Source: an uncultured Gammaproteobacteria bacterium
GTDB lineage: Bacteria > Pseudomonadota > Gammaproteobacteria > Steroidobacterales > XN24
Assembly: GCA_947259915.1 (NCBI GenBank)
Contig: CAMYOC010000028.1
Location: 138,200 to 202,199, forward strand
DNA: 64,000 nt
Direction: 5' to 3'
Shown: piece after piece, positions 35,296 through 44,672 of the stretch
How the letters are laid out: every line of letters starts with the position of its first letter
Numbering within the stretch: the stretch's first letter is position 1
Notes under the pieces: model-generated
Seen by the model: the letters and a program-made list of their open reading frames with translations, nothing else
Told to the model about the DNA's origin: nothing
The model's database searches: none
Translations under genes and position numbers: made by a program

Positions 35296-36024
35296 ATGCC
35301 GCGGACGGCCACGGCCTTTGGACGGCGATTTCTTGACGCTCTGCTGACCGTTTTCCTGACGCTCGCGAGCCTCGGCGCATCGGCGGAGGGCCTGCAAGAC
35401 CACGCAGATATCGCCCGGGCGGCGGAACGCGCCGCCGCCGCGATACTGCCGCCCGCTATAGGTCGGCGCACCCTGCAGGCCGGTCCTATCGATGACCGAT
35501 TGCGCATGCCGCGCTGTGGCGAGCCGCTTGATGCAACGGTCCCTGCCGGCATGGTGCGGGGCGAGCGTCTGACCGTGGCGGTGAGCTGTAGCGGGCCGAA
35601 ACCATGGAAACTGCACGTGCCGGTGGCCAAAGCGGAGATGGTCGAAGTCGTCGTCGCACGCAGCCAGCAAGTGCGCGATTCGGTGCTGGACCCGGCGAAT
35701 CTGGCTATGGAAGAGCGCGATATCACGCGTCTGCGGCAGGGCTATCTGACCGACCCGGCCGCGCTGGCCGGCCAGCGCCTGCGGCGCTCGGTAGCGGCCG
35801 GACAAGCGCTACAGCCAGGCATGTTAAAGGTGGATCCGGTCGTAAAGCGTGGCCAGCGCGTCACCCTGGTGGCGATGAGCGGCGCCTTCGAGGTCAAGAT
35901 GGCCGGGCTGGCCCTGGCCAACGGCGCCGAGGGCCAGCGCATCAAGGTCCGCAATCTGTCCTCCGAGCGGGAGATCGAGGGCGTGGTGCGCTCTGCCCAG
36001 CGGGTAGAGGTGCTTCTAAGATGA
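35296..36024 (+). CDS. flgA: Flagellar P-ring assembly chaperone FlgA
   Basis: 242 residues from the chosen ATG. A signal peptide with RRFLDALLTVFLTLASLGAS ends near residue 30. The SAF/FlgA domain follows (VLDPANLAMEERDITRLRQG; RGQRVTLVAMSGAFEVKMAG) and ends REIEGVVRSAQRVEVLLR. FlgA helps FlgI form the P ring. The start is uncertain: in-frame ATGs at 35212 and 35245 would lengthen the signal region; no start has a strong ribosome site. It is divergent from flgB. Confidence 0.88.
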   Translation: MPRTATAFGRRFLDALLTVFLTLASLGASAEGLQDHADIARAAERAAAAILPPAIGRRTLQAGPIDDRLRMPRCGEPLDATVPAGMVRGERLTVAVSCSGPKPWKLHVPVAKAEMVEVVVARSQQVRDSVLDPANLAMEERDITRLRQGYLTDPAALAGQRLRRSVAAGQALQPGMLKVDPVVKRGQRVTLVAMSGAFEVKMAGLALANGAEGQRIKVRNLSSEREIEGVVRSAQRVEVLLR

Positions 36025-36036
36025 GCCGGCGAGCGC

Positions 36037-36063
36037 TAAAGTTCTGGCGTCGGCGGCCGATAG
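36037..36063 (+). promoter_or_regulatory. Sigma-28 (FliA) promoter of flgM
   Basis: Plus strand TAAAGTTC-N11-GCCGATAG, matching consensus at 14 of 16 positions with exact spacing. It lies just after the flgA stop and 43 bases before flgM. It gives the anti-sigma factor its own late promoter, in addition to read-through from flgA. Confidence 0.92.
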
Positions 36064-36105
36064 GGATATCAACGGGGCGTATTTCGCCCATGGAGCGAAG
36101 CAGTC

Positions 36106-36432
36106 ATGGCTGAAAAAATCGACGGGATCGGGCGACCGAACATCCAGCCGACCCGCAGCAGCGAAACCGCGGACAGCGGCCGCGCCCGCAGGGCTGAAAA
36201 TGCCGGCAACGCCGCTGCAGAAAAGCCCGCGGCGGAACGTGCCGCGGGAGAACGGGTGGAGCTGACAGAATCCGCCCAGCGGCTGCGCAAACTCGAGGCG
36301 CGGCTGGCCGCACAGGCAGAAATCGACGAAAAGCGCGTAGCCGAAGTAAAGCAACGCATCGCCGAAGGCCGTTTCGATCTCGATCCGCGCCGCATCGCGA
36401 ACAAACTGATAAAGATAGAGAAGGATCTCTGA
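36106..36432 (+). CDS. flgM: Anti-sigma-28 factor FlgM
   Basis: 108 residues. The N-terminal half is disordered-looking and charged; the C-terminal half has the FliA-binding helices (RVELTESAQRLRKLEARLAA and VKQRIAEGRFDLDPRRIANK). FlgM holds FliA inactive until it is exported through the finished hook. A GAGCGAAG-type ribosome site precedes ATG. flgN follows by 3 bases. Confidence 0.95.
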   Translation: MAEKIDGIGRPNIQPTRSSETADSGRARRAENAGNAAAEKPAAERAAGERVELTESAQRLRKLEARLAAQAEIDEKRVAEVKQRIAEGRFDLDPRRIANKLIKIEKDL

Positions 36433-36435
36433 GAC

Positions 36436-36921
36436 ATGACCACCGCCAGGGAATGGCAATCTGAAATCGGTCGCGTGCTGGATGAAGAGATCCGCGCCGC
36501 CACCGCGCTGCTCGGCATCCTCCGGACCGAGCGTGAAACCCTCAAGCGACGCGACATGGAAGCCCTGTCGCGCAGCGGCGATGCCAAACACCACGCCCTC
36601 GCCGAGCTTGACGCCCTGGACAAGGATCGTCTGGGCCTGGCCGAGCTGGCCGGGATCCCGGCAGACCGGGAAGGCTTTGGCGATTTCCTCGAGTCCCTGC
36701 ACCAGGGCGACGGCATCCGGCTGCGCTGGCAGAGGCTGGTCGGTCTGCTGGAAGAATGCCGGGAACGCAACGAGGCCAACGGCCGACTGGTGGCGCTGCA
36801 GCGAGCTCATGTCGAAAATGCGCTGGCGGCGCTGCGTGGCGTTGACAAACAGCCCTCACTTTACGGCCCGGACGGCCATCGCCAGCAGGCGGCCTCCGGC
36901 GTGCCGCTGTCCTCGGCCTGA
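36436..36921 (+). CDS. flgN: FlgK/FlgL export chaperone FlgN
   Basis: 161 residues, mostly helical, with the FlgN pattern LLGILRTERETLKRRDMEAL, then LLEECRERNEANGRLVALQR. FlgN escorts the junction proteins FlgK and FlgL. It follows flgM as in most gammaproteobacteria. The end marks the border of the flagellar locus. Confidence 0.9.
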   Translation: MTTAREWQSEIGRVLDEEIRAATALLGILRTERETLKRRDMEALSRSGDAKHHALAELDALDKDRLGLAELAGIPADREGFGDFLESLHQGDGIRLRWQRLVGLLEECRERNEANGRLVALQRAHVENALAALRGVDKQPSLYGPDGHRQQAASGVPLSSA

Positions 36922-37074
36922 ACCCGGCCGGTCGCCGGCATCACCCGCGTAACATCCGCAACGACGAGCCGGGAAGAGGTCTTGCTGACCCAGCCCGGCA
37001 CTGAACCCCCCTTGCCGACCCATCTCCCGGCAGCAGGATTCTCGACGATGCTGGCTGAGCGAGCCGCGGCGGAA

Positions 37075-37080
37075 TATAAT
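37075..37080 (+). promoter_or_regulatory. Likely -10 box of the cytochrome c gene
   Basis: TATAAT, a perfect sigma-70 -10 element, lies 45 bases before the gene in a 203-base gap. A matching -35 box is not clear (CTGGCT at 37051 with an 18-base spacer is the best). The remainder of the gap, 36922-37050, shows nothing recognisable. Confidence 0.5.
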
Positions 37081-37124
37081 TTCCGTTCTGGATTCGTTCA
37101 GGTATCGCAACCGAGGAGTGCAGT

Positions 37125-37661
37125 GTGACTGCTGAACAAGATCGTAAATTTTTCGACATCTTCATGATCGTGCTGGGTATTCTGGTGGCCGTGGCCATCG
37201 GTCTCTACGGCCTCGCTCAGGCCGTCCAGGCCCGCACGCAAGATGCTTATATCAAGGAAGATCAGGCAGTTCAGGCGATGGTGGAAGAACGGATTCAGCC
37301 GATCGGCCAGGTGGCCATCGCCGGTGAGGACAACAGCGGCCTGCGCACGCCCGGGGCCGGCTCGGGAGTTGCGGCGGAAGCACCGGCTCCGGCGCAGATG
37401 GCCGCGGATATGTCCGGCGAGGAGGTCTACAACACGGCCTGTGCCGCCTGCCATACGGCGGGCATCGCCGGGGCGCCAAAATTTGGTGACGCCGCCGCCT
37501 GGAGTTCGCGCATCGGCCAGGGCATGGACACCCTGACGACGCACGCGATTAGCGGTTATCAGGGCAGCGCCGGCTATATGCCGCCAAAAGGCGGTCGCAC
37601 CGATCTGAGCGACGACGCGGTGCGTGCGGCAGTGGAATATTTGGTGGCTCAGTCGAAATAG
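37125..37661 (+). CDS. Membrane-anchored cytochrome c (c5/c555 type)
   Basis: 178 residues, GTG start after GAGGAG. One membrane anchor lies at about residues 11-33 (IFMIVLGILVAVAIGLYGLA), then an Ala/Pro-rich linker to about residue 92. The haem motif is Cys106-Ala-Ala-Cys109-His110, and the likely Met ligand is in GYMPPKGG. It should carry electrons on the periplasmic face, for example to a terminal oxidase; the partner is not shown by the window. It stands alone and ends in a strong terminator. Confidence 0.9.
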   Translation: MTAEQDRKFFDIFMIVLGILVAVAIGLYGLAQAVQARTQDAYIKEDQAVQAMVEERIQPIGQVAIAGEDNSGLRTPGAGSGVAAEAPAPAQMAADMSGEEVYNTACAACHTAGIAGAPKFGDAAAWSSRIGQGMDTLTTHAISGYQGSAGYMPPKGGRTDLSDDAVRAAVEYLVAQSK

Positions 37662-37677
37662 TCCGCATGCAGGATGC

Positions 37678-37709
37678 AAAAAAGCCGGCCCGATGGCCGG
37701 CTTTTTTTT
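37678..37709 (+). terminator. Bidirectional terminator between cytochrome c and rep
   Basis: A 7-base stem GCCGGCC / GGCCGGC with a CGAT loop is preceded by six A and followed by eight T, so it can end both the plus-strand cytochrome gene and the minus-strand rep gene that stops at 37739. Confidence 0.93.
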
Positions 37710-37738
37710 GCCAGGCGCGGGTCGGCGTCTGCTGGTCG

Positions 37739-39748
37739 CTAACGGTCCGACAGCATCCGGCGTAATCCGTCCAGGGTGTCGCGGCCGTGCTTCTGCTGTT
37801 CTTCCTCCGACAGCCCGGACCTGCGTCCATCCCAGATCAGACCGTCCTCGGGCAGTTCATCGAGAAAGCGGCTTGGCGCGCAGGCGTTAATCTCACCATA
37901 ACGGGCGCGCTTGCGCGCATAGCTGAGCACCAGGCTACGCATGGCCCGGGTGATACCGACATAGGCCAGACGCCGCTCCTCTTCGAGGCCTGCCGGATCC
38001 TGGCTGTTCCGATGCGGCAGCAGATCTTCCTCCATCCCGACAAGATAGACATGGGGAAACTCCAGCCCCTTGGCCGCGTGCAGCGTCATCAGGGTGACCG
38101 CGTCGACGTCCTGTTCGTCCTCCTGTCTGTCGAGCATGTCCATCAGGCTCAGGTGCGCGAGCACCTCGGACAGGCTGCGGGTCGCGTCGCGGCGGGCCAG
38201 CGCTCGTAGCCACTTGAGCAGCTCGTCCACATTCTCGACGGCGCGCTCCGCCTGACGCGGGTCCCTGGCGGTCTCGCGCAGCCATTCGCGGTAACTCAGT
38301 TCATCGACCATCGCCTCGACAAACTCCGGTGCCGCATCGCCCCGGGCAATGCGGTCTCCGGATTCCACCACCCAGCGAGCGAATCGCTGCAGGCGCTCCA
38401 CCGCCGGACCCGGCAACGCCCCGTGCAGGCCCGCCTCCAGACAAGCGGCGAGCAGGCTTTGACCACGTGGCCCCGCATACGCCGTCAGTCGACCGACGGT
38501 GGTGGCGCCGATCTCCCGTCGCGGGACGTTGACCACACGCAAAAAAGCCGCATCGTCGTCCGGATTGGTGATCAGACGCATATAGGCCATCAGGTCGCGG
38601 ATCTCGGCGCGTTCGAAGAACGAGGGACCACCGGTAACGCGAAACGGAATGTCGCGTTCGCGCAGGGCCTGCTCGAAGGGCCGGGACTGGTGGTTGCTGC
38701 GGTAGAGGACGGCGATATCGCTCCAGCGCACCGCGGTGCCCGCCGCCCGCCGCTGCAGATCCATGGCGACGCGCTCGGCTTCATCGCGCCCGTCTCGCGT
38801 CGGCAGCACGCGGATAGGGTCGCCCGGACCCAACTCGCTCCAGAGACGCTTTTCGAACAGATGCTGATTGTTGGCGATCACCGCGTTGGCGGCCGCAAGG
38901 ATGCGCCGGCTCGAGCGGTAATTCTGCTCCAGCGGGATCACGGTCAGACCCGGATAATCCCGTGACAACGCCTGCAGATTGTCCGGCCGTGCGCCGCGCC
39001 ACGCGTAGATCGACTGGTCATCGTCGCCGACCACGGTAAAACAACCCCGGTCGCCGACGATCAGGCGCATCAGCTCATACTGGGCCAGATTGGTGTCCTG
39101 ATATTCGTCACCGAGCAGATAATGGATGCGCCCCTGCCAGGCTTCCCGCACCGACGCCTGAGTCCGCAGCAGCCGCGCTGGCTGGCAGATCAGGTCATCG
39201 AAATCCACCGCGTTGTAGCTGAGCAAGGCCTCCTGGTAGGCGGCGTACTGGCGCGCCCGGGCCAGCTCCAGCGCGTCGGCGACGCGGGACTCGGCCACAG
39301 CCGGTTCGATCATCTCGTTCTTCCACGCTGAAATCGCGGCCTGGCTGCCGGCCAGCGCTTCCTCGGTATCCGCGCGGTCACGACGCAACACTTCACGCAG
39401 CAGGCTGCGGCTGTCCGCCGCGTCCATGATGGTGAAATTCCTTCGATAACCGAGGTGCGCGTATTCCCGCCGCAGGATGTTCAGGCCAAGCGTGTGGAAC
39501 GTGCTGACCCGCAGCGCAGCGGCCGCTTCGCCACTGACCAGCGCGGCAACCCGGGCACGCATCTCTCGGGCGGCCTTGTTGGTAAAGGTGACCGCGGCGA
39601 TCTGGTGGGGAGCGAAAAGACCGGCCGCGACCAGCCGCGCGATCTTGTGGGTGATGACGCGGGTCTTGCCGCTGCCGGCCCCGGCGAGGACCAGGAGAGG
39701 ACCGTCCACATGTTCGACGGCGCGCTGCTGTGCGGAATTCAGCGTCAT
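37739..39748 (-). CDS. rep: ATP-dependent DNA helicase Rep
   Basis: 669 residues, the length of E. coli Rep (UvrD is about 720). Helicase motifs in order: Walker A LVLAGAGSGKTRVITHKIA, motif Ia VTFTNKAAREM, DExx box DEYQDTN, motif III DDDQSIYAWRGA, motif IV PLEQNYRSS, motif V TLHAAKGLEFPHVYLVGMEE, motif VI LAYVGITRAMRSL. It unwinds DNA 3' to 5' and clears proteins ahead of forks. The helicase core is certain; Rep rather than UvrD/PcrA rests on length and opening LNSAQQRAVEHVDGP. Confidence 0.94.
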   Translation of the reverse strand: MTLNSAQQRAVEHVDGPLLVLAGAGSGKTRVITHKIARLVAAGLFAPHQIAAVTFTNKAAREMRARVAALVSGEAAAALRVSTFHTLGLNILRREYAHLGYRRNFTIMDAADSRSLLREVLRRDRADTEEALAGSQAAISAWKNEMIEPAVAESRVADALELARARQYAAYQEALLSYNAVDFDDLICQPARLLRTQASVREAWQGRIHYLLGDEYQDTNLAQYELMRLIVGDRGCFTVVGDDDQSIYAWRGARPDNLQALSRDYPGLTVIPLEQNYRSSRRILAAANAVIANNQHLFEKRLWSELGPGDPIRVLPTRDGRDEAERVAMDLQRRAAGTAVRWSDIAVLYRSNHQSRPFEQALRERDIPFRVTGGPSFFERAEIRDLMAYMRLITNPDDDAAFLRVVNVPRREIGATTVGRLTAYAGPRGQSLLAACLEAGLHGALPGPAVERLQRFARWVVESGDRIARGDAAPEFVEAMVDELSYREWLRETARDPRQAERAVENVDELLKWLRALARRDATRSLSEVLAHLSLMDMLDRQEDEQDVDAVTLMTLHAAKGLEFPHVYLVGMEEDLLPHRNSQDPAGLEEERRLAYVGITRAMRSLVLSYARKRARYGEINACAPSRFLDELPEDGLIWDGRRSGLSEEEQQKHGRDTLDGLRRMLSDR

Positions 39749-39840
39749 TATTTACCGGAGGATGTTCAGGGAGCGGGGCCGGTGGTGCGGAGCGCGACTA
39801 TACCGTAATCCCGCGGCACCGCCAGACGCACCCGCGCGGC

Positions 39841-41343
39841 CTAGCGGCGATCGATCTGGCGCAGACTCAGGGCCTCGCTCACATGTGACTGATCCAGCGT
39901 GACGGCGCCGTCCATGTCAGCAATCGTGCGCGCCACGCGCAGCACCCGATGGCAGGCCCGCGCCGACAGGCCGAAGCGGGTCGCCGCACGCTCGAGCAAG
40001 CGCAAGCCGTCCCGCCGTGGGCGACAGGTTTCCAGCAAGCGGGCACCCGGCAAGCGCGCGTTTACCCAACCACGATCAAGCTGAACCTGTCGGGCTGCTG
40101 CGACCCGGGCAGCCACATCATTGCTGGATTCGCCCGCCGTGACCCGTAACAGCCGCCCCGGCGGCGGCCGGGGTACTTCCACATGCAGGTCAAGCCGGTC
40201 CAGTAGCGGTCCGGAGATCCGCGAGCGATACCGATCCACGGCGTCCGGCGTGCAGCGACAGGCAGCGACGGAGTCTCCCCGATAACCGCATGGGCAAGGA
40301 TTCATGGTCGCCACCAGCTGGAAATCCGCGGGAAACGTGGTCCGTGCCGCCACCCGCGCCACGGTGACCTGCCGATCCTCCAGCGGCTGACGCAGACTCT
40401 CCAGCACATTGCGGGCGAACTCCGGCAGTTCATCCAGCAACAGCACGCCGCGATGGGCGAGGGAGACCTCTCCCGGACGCGGTACCCGCCCGCCGCCGGT
40501 GAGTGCCGCCGCCGAGGCTGAATGATGCGGGTGCCTGAATGGACGCTGGCCCCAGCAACCGACGTCGAACAGACCGCTCGCGGCTGCGCTGACCAGGGCC
40601 ACCTCCAGCGCCTGTGCATCAGGTAGCGGCGGCAACAACCCGACCAGGCGGCGGGCGAGCATCGACTTGCCGGTGCCGGGCGGACCGATCAGGAGCAGAT
40701 CGTGACCGCCGCTGGCTGAAATCTCCAGGGCTCGACGGGCCGCTGCCTGCCCACGGACCTCACTCAGGTCCTCGATCGTAAGTGGCGAGCTTGAATACGC
40801 GGGCGGTTGCGTCGGCGGCGGACTGATCCGATCAGCCCCGGAAAGATGCGCGCATATTTCCAGCAGGTGTTCGGCGCCGAGCAGATCCGCATCGGCTACC
40901 AGTGCAGCCTCGGCCAGATTGCCACGGGGTAGCAGAAGCTGACGACCGCTGGCCCCGGCGGCGACCGCAGCGCTCAATGCACCATGCACCGGCCGCAGGC
41001 GGCCGTCCAGCGACAACTCGCCGATAAACTCGGCACGCGCGATGGATTTCCCGGGCAGTTGTCGCGTTGCCGCCAGGATGCCAAGGGCAATGGGCAGGTC
41101 GAACCGCCCCCCGGCTTTGGGCAGATCAGCCGGTGCCAGACTGACGGTGATCTTTACCGCGGGGAAATCAAAACCGCAGTTTTGCAGGGCAGCCTTGACC
41201 CGGTCCTTGCTCTCGCGCACCGCGGCTTCGGGCAGCCCGACGATGGACATGCCGGGCAGACCGCCGGCGATGTTGACCTCCACCGCAACCTCCGGGGCAT
41301 CCATCCCCAGGTGCGCGCGACTGCTGACGATCGCCAGGCCCAT
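39841..41343 (-). CDS. comM: ComM/YifB AAA+ (Mg-chelatase-like) protein
   Basis: 500 residues. N-terminal Lon-protease-like domain (GLPGMSIVGLPEAAVRESKD), then an AAA+ domain with Walker A LLLIGPPGTGKSMLARRL and Walker B GVLLLDELPEFARNVLESLR, a zinc-like cluster CPCGYRGDSVAACRC, and the C-terminal YifB domain. ComM is a branch-migration helicase in natural transformation. GGAGGGGAG precedes ATG. It is conserved next to ubiK and glnK in many gammaproteobacteria, as here. Confidence 0.95.
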   Translation of the reverse strand: MGLAIVSSRAHLGMDAPEVAVEVNIAGGLPGMSIVGLPEAAVRESKDRVKAALQNCGFDFPAVKITVSLAPADLPKAGGRFDLPIALGILAATRQLPGKSIARAEFIGELSLDGRLRPVHGALSAAVAAGASGRQLLLPRGNLAEAALVADADLLGAEHLLEICAHLSGADRISPPPTQPPAYSSSPLTIEDLSEVRGQAAARRALEISASGGHDLLLIGPPGTGKSMLARRLVGLLPPLPDAQALEVALVSAAASGLFDVGCWGQRPFRHPHHSASAAALTGGGRVPRPGEVSLAHRGVLLLDELPEFARNVLESLRQPLEDRQVTVARVAARTTFPADFQLVATMNPCPCGYRGDSVAACRCTPDAVDRYRSRISGPLLDRLDLHVEVPRPPPGRLLRVTAGESSNDVAARVAAARQVQLDRGWVNARLPGARLLETCRPRRDGLRLLERAATRFGLSARACHRVLRVARTIADMDGAVTLDQSHVSEALSLRQIDRR

Positions 41344-41382
41344 GCTCCCCTCCGTGGCGCCGGGGGAGTCAGGACGCCGACC

Positions 41383-41649
41383 TCAGTCTGCGCTGGCTAC
41401 CCCCGACTGGTCCTGTTGCTCCAGCGCCTCCAGCCGCGCCTCCAGCGCCTCGAGCTTTTGCCGGGTCCGCTTGAGCACGCCTCGCTGCACGTCGAACTCT
41501 TCCCGGGTCACCAGATCCAGCCGACCCAGACCCGCCTGCAGCGCGGCGCGAAAATTCTGTTCCAGATCGGCCTGCAGCGCACGCACGCCTTCGGGCACGG
41601 CCGCCGACACACGTCTGGCCAGGTCATCGATAATCTTCGGGTCTACCAA
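41383..41649 (-). CDS. ubiK: Ubiquinone biosynthesis accessory factor UbiK
   Basis: 88 residues with a TTG start behind GGAGGAG. The sequence VDPKIIDDLARRVSAAVPEG and LGRLDLVTREEFDVQRGVLK matches UbiK/YqiC closely, and the C-terminal coiled coil (LEALEARLEALEQQ) is present. UbiK joins the lipid-binding UbiJ in the cytosolic Ubi complex; ubiJ is 20 kb away in this same window. Confidence 0.92.
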   Translation of the reverse strand: MVDPKIIDDLARRVSAAVPEGVRALQADLEQNFRAALQAGLGRLDLVTREEFDVQRGVLKRTRQKLEALEARLEALEQQDQSGVASAD

Positions 41650-41756
41650 GGGAATTCTCCTCCATCACGGGTAGGGCGCCACGGCCGATATCCGGCTATT
41701 GAACCTCATTTTTCGATGTCTTGCGCCCCGGCATGGCGCAGCGGGGTGCAGGCAGG

Positions 41757-41773
41757 CGCACCGAGATGGTGCG
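41757..41773. promoter_or_regulatory. NtrC-type enhancer palindrome
   Basis: CGCACC-GAGAT-GGTGCG, a perfect 6-base inverted repeat with a 5-base spacer, matching the NtrC site TGCACC-N5-GGTGCA at ten of twelve positions. It lies about 65 bases upstream of the sigma-54 promoter of glnK. A poorer half-match follows near 41782. The surrounding 303-base gap (41650-41952) holds no gene. Confidence 0.75.
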
Positions 41774-41826
41774 AAACCCGCTGCATCCGTACCGGGCACG
41801 CAGCTAAGCGACTGATTTATCGGTAA

Positions 41827-42291
<465 letters not shown>

Positions 42292-42316
42292 GCGTAGCCA
42301 AAGGAGAACACTGACC

Positions 42317-43564
42317 ATGGAGCAAATTGCTGAACTCAGCTACGCCCTCGACACCTTTTACTTCCTCGTCTGCGGCGCACTCGTCATGTGGATGGCGGCG
42401 GGCTTTACGATGCTCGAGGCAGGGCTGGTGCGAGCCAAGAACACGGCCGAGATTCTGACCAAGAATATCGGTCTCTACGCCATCGCCTGCGTGATGTACA
42501 TGATCTGCGGTTACGGCATCATGTACGGCGGTGATCATCCGTTTATCCCGGACATCAGCTTCCTGAGCAAGGCGGACAACGCCGCGGCGGACGTCATCGC
42601 CGGCGGCGAAGATGCCCCCTACTACTCCACGTTGTCCGATTTCTTTTTCCAGGTGGTGTTCGTGGCCACCGCCATGTCCATCGTCTCCGGCGCCGTGGCC
42701 GAACGCATGAAGCTGTGGTCCTTCTTCGCCTTCGCGGTAGTGCTGACCGGCTTTATCTACCCGGTACAGGGCTACTGGAAATGGGGCGGCGGCTTCCTTG
42801 ACCAGCTGGGCTTTAATGATTTCGCCGGCTCCGGCGTGGTGCATATGTGCGGCGCCGCCGCGGCGCTGGCCGGGGTCATTCTGCTCGGCGCACGTAAGGG
42901 CAAATACGGCAAAAGCGGTCAGATCAACGCCATACCGGGCTGCAACCTGCCACTCGCCACCCTCGGCATGCTGATCCTGTGGCTGGGGTGGTTCGGGTTC
43001 AACGGCGGTTCTGAACTCAAAGTCTCCGACGTCGGCGAGGCGAACGCGGTGGCGCTGGTGTTCGTCAACACCAACATGGCGGCAGCGGGGGGTCTGATCG
43101 CGGCGCTACTGGCGGCACGGCTCGCCTTTGGCAAGGCGGATCTGACCATGGCCCTCAACGGCGCCCTGGCCGGCCTGGTGGCGATCACCGCAGAGCCACT
43201 GGCTCCGGCTCCCGGCGTGGCAACCCTGATCGGTGCCGTTGGCGGATTGCTGGTGGTGTTCTCCATCGTCGGCCTTGATCGGATGAAGATCGACGACCCG
43301 GTCGGCGCTATCTCGGTACACGGAGTGGTCGGCATGTGGGGCCTGCTGGCGGTGCCGATCAGCAACGAAGAAGCCACGCTGACGGCGCAGCTCATCGGTC
43401 TGGTGACGATCTTCACCTGGGTCTTTGTCACCAGCTTCGTGGTCTGGTTCATCCTCAAGGCGACGGTCGGCATCCGCGTCTCGGAGGAGGAAGAGTACGA
43501 GGGCGTGGATATCTCGGAATGCGGCCTGGAGGCCTATCCGGAGTTCACCCAGGCAGAAGTGTAA
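42317..43564 (+). CDS. amtB: Ammonium transporter AmtB
   Basis: 415 residues, about eleven membrane segments and no cleavable signal peptide. Family motifs include AAGFTMLEAGLVRAKNTAEI near the start, VVHMCGAAAALAGVILLGAR and VGAISVHGVVGMWGLLAVPI with the channel histidines. An acidic C-terminal tail ends EAYPEFTQAEV. It passes ammonium and is plugged by GlnK. A strong terminator follows. Confidence 0.96.
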   Translation: MEQIAELSYALDTFYFLVCGALVMWMAAGFTMLEAGLVRAKNTAEILTKNIGLYAIACVMYMICGYGIMYGGDHPFIPDISFLSKADNAAADVIAGGEDAPYYSTLSDFFFQVVFVATAMSIVSGAVAERMKLWSFFAFAVVLTGFIYPVQGYWKWGGGFLDQLGFNDFAGSGVVHMCGAAAALAGVILLGARKGKYGKSGQINAIPGCNLPLATLGMLILWLGWFGFNGGSELKVSDVGEANAVALVFVNTNMAAAGGLIAALLAARLAFGKADLTMALNGALAGLVAITAEPLAPAPGVATLIGAVGGLLVVFSIVGLDRMKIDDPVGAISVHGVVGMWGLLAVPISNEEATLTAQLIGLVTIFTWVFVTSFVVWFILKATVGIRVSEEEEYEGVDISECGLEAYPEFTQAEV

Positions 43565-43589
43565 GCAAGCTTCGGGGGCGACGCCCGGC

Positions 43590-43621
43590 GGGGCGGGAGG
43601 CGACTCCCGCCCCTTTTTTTT
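43590..43621 (+). terminator. Rho-independent terminator after amtB
   Basis: Stem GGGGCGGGAG / CTCCCGCCCC (10 base pairs) with a GCGA loop followed by eight T. It separates glnK-amtB from the second PII gene 60 bases on. Confidence 0.95.
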
Positions 43622-43666
43622 GCTTGCCCGCCGCCAGTTTTCCGATGGTAGACTCGGGTCGAATAA

Positions 43667-44020
<354 letters not shown>

Positions 44021-44048
44021 GCTGAAACGGGATGGGAGCGGCAGGCAG

Positions 44049-44513
44049 ATGAAACACGTAGCATTGCTGATTTTGAGCGGCACGCTGCTGGTATGCAGCG
44101 GGCTCGCACACGCACAGAAGGAAGTCTACCGCTGGGTCGATACTGACGGCACGGTGCACTACAGCGACGTGCCTTCGGACCCCGAGGCGGAGCCCACCGG
44201 TCTGACCTATGAGCCGACGATGCCGCAAAGAGTAGCGGCGCGGCAGCAGCAAGAGGCCGACCAGTACGCCGCGGCCGAGGAGCAGGCCGAGGCGGCCGAG
44301 GAACAGGACGCCGAAAGCGCACGTAAGCAAAAAGAGGTAGCGCGCCAGCGTGAGATCGGCTGTGCCGCAGCACGCAAACGCATGGATACGTACACCACCG
44401 CGCCGCGCCTGTATGAAAGCCTGCCCGACGGCGGCCGCCGCTATCTGACCGACGATGAAATCGACCAGGCGCGCGCCAGCGCCATGGACGACGTCGACGC
44501 CTGGTGTAACTGA
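44049..44513 (+). CDS. Periplasmic DUF4124-domain protein
   Basis: 154 residues. Signal peptide of about 22 residues (LLILSGTLLVCSGLAHA). The mature start KEVYRWVDTDGTVHYSDVPS is the DUF4124 motif. A Glu/Ala-rich helical linker follows (residues 70-105), then a domain with two Cys (GCAAARKRMDTY and VDAWCN) that could form a disulphide. Function unknown. It lies 28 bases after the second PII gene and may share its transcript. Confidence 0.85.
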   Translation: MKHVALLILSGTLLVCSGLAHAQKEVYRWVDTDGTVHYSDVPSDPEAEPTGLTYEPTMPQRVAARQQQEADQYAAAEEQAEAAEEQDAESARKQKEVARQREIGCAAARKRMDTYTTAPRLYESLPDGGRRYLTDDEIDQARASAMDDVDAWCN

Positions 44514-44551
44514 AGCCGCGGCGCCTGACGGCAGACGCTGCGCTATACTGC

Positions 44552-44636
44552 GGTCCCCGGACCAGGGGACCGTCCGCACCGGTGAGAATCCATTTTCCCG
44601 ACGTGGCCATTGCGGCCGCGACCGACGGACCCCTGG
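44552..44636 (+). promoter_or_regulatory. Possible structured leader RNA before the dehydrogenase-algZR-hem run
   Basis: Within the 159-base gap, a TATACT -10 box (44544) is followed by a perfect 7-base hairpin GGTCCCC / GGGGACC (44552-44558 with 44565-44571). The same CCAGGGG (44562-44568) can instead pair with CCCCTGG (44630-44636), and TCCG with CGGA and CGGT with ACCG extend that helix inward. The two folds exclude each other. No known riboswitch class was recognised, and chance in GC-rich DNA is not excluded. Confidence 0.35.
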
Positions 44637-44672
44637 CTTCAGTCTCGGGCTAGCTGAGGGCAGCAAAGCATC

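Noticed and set aside
44514-44672. tRNA or known riboswitch before the dehydrogenase gene
   Set aside because: No T-loop GTTCRA, no CCA end and no signature of TPP, SAM, cobalamin, glycine or fluoride classes.
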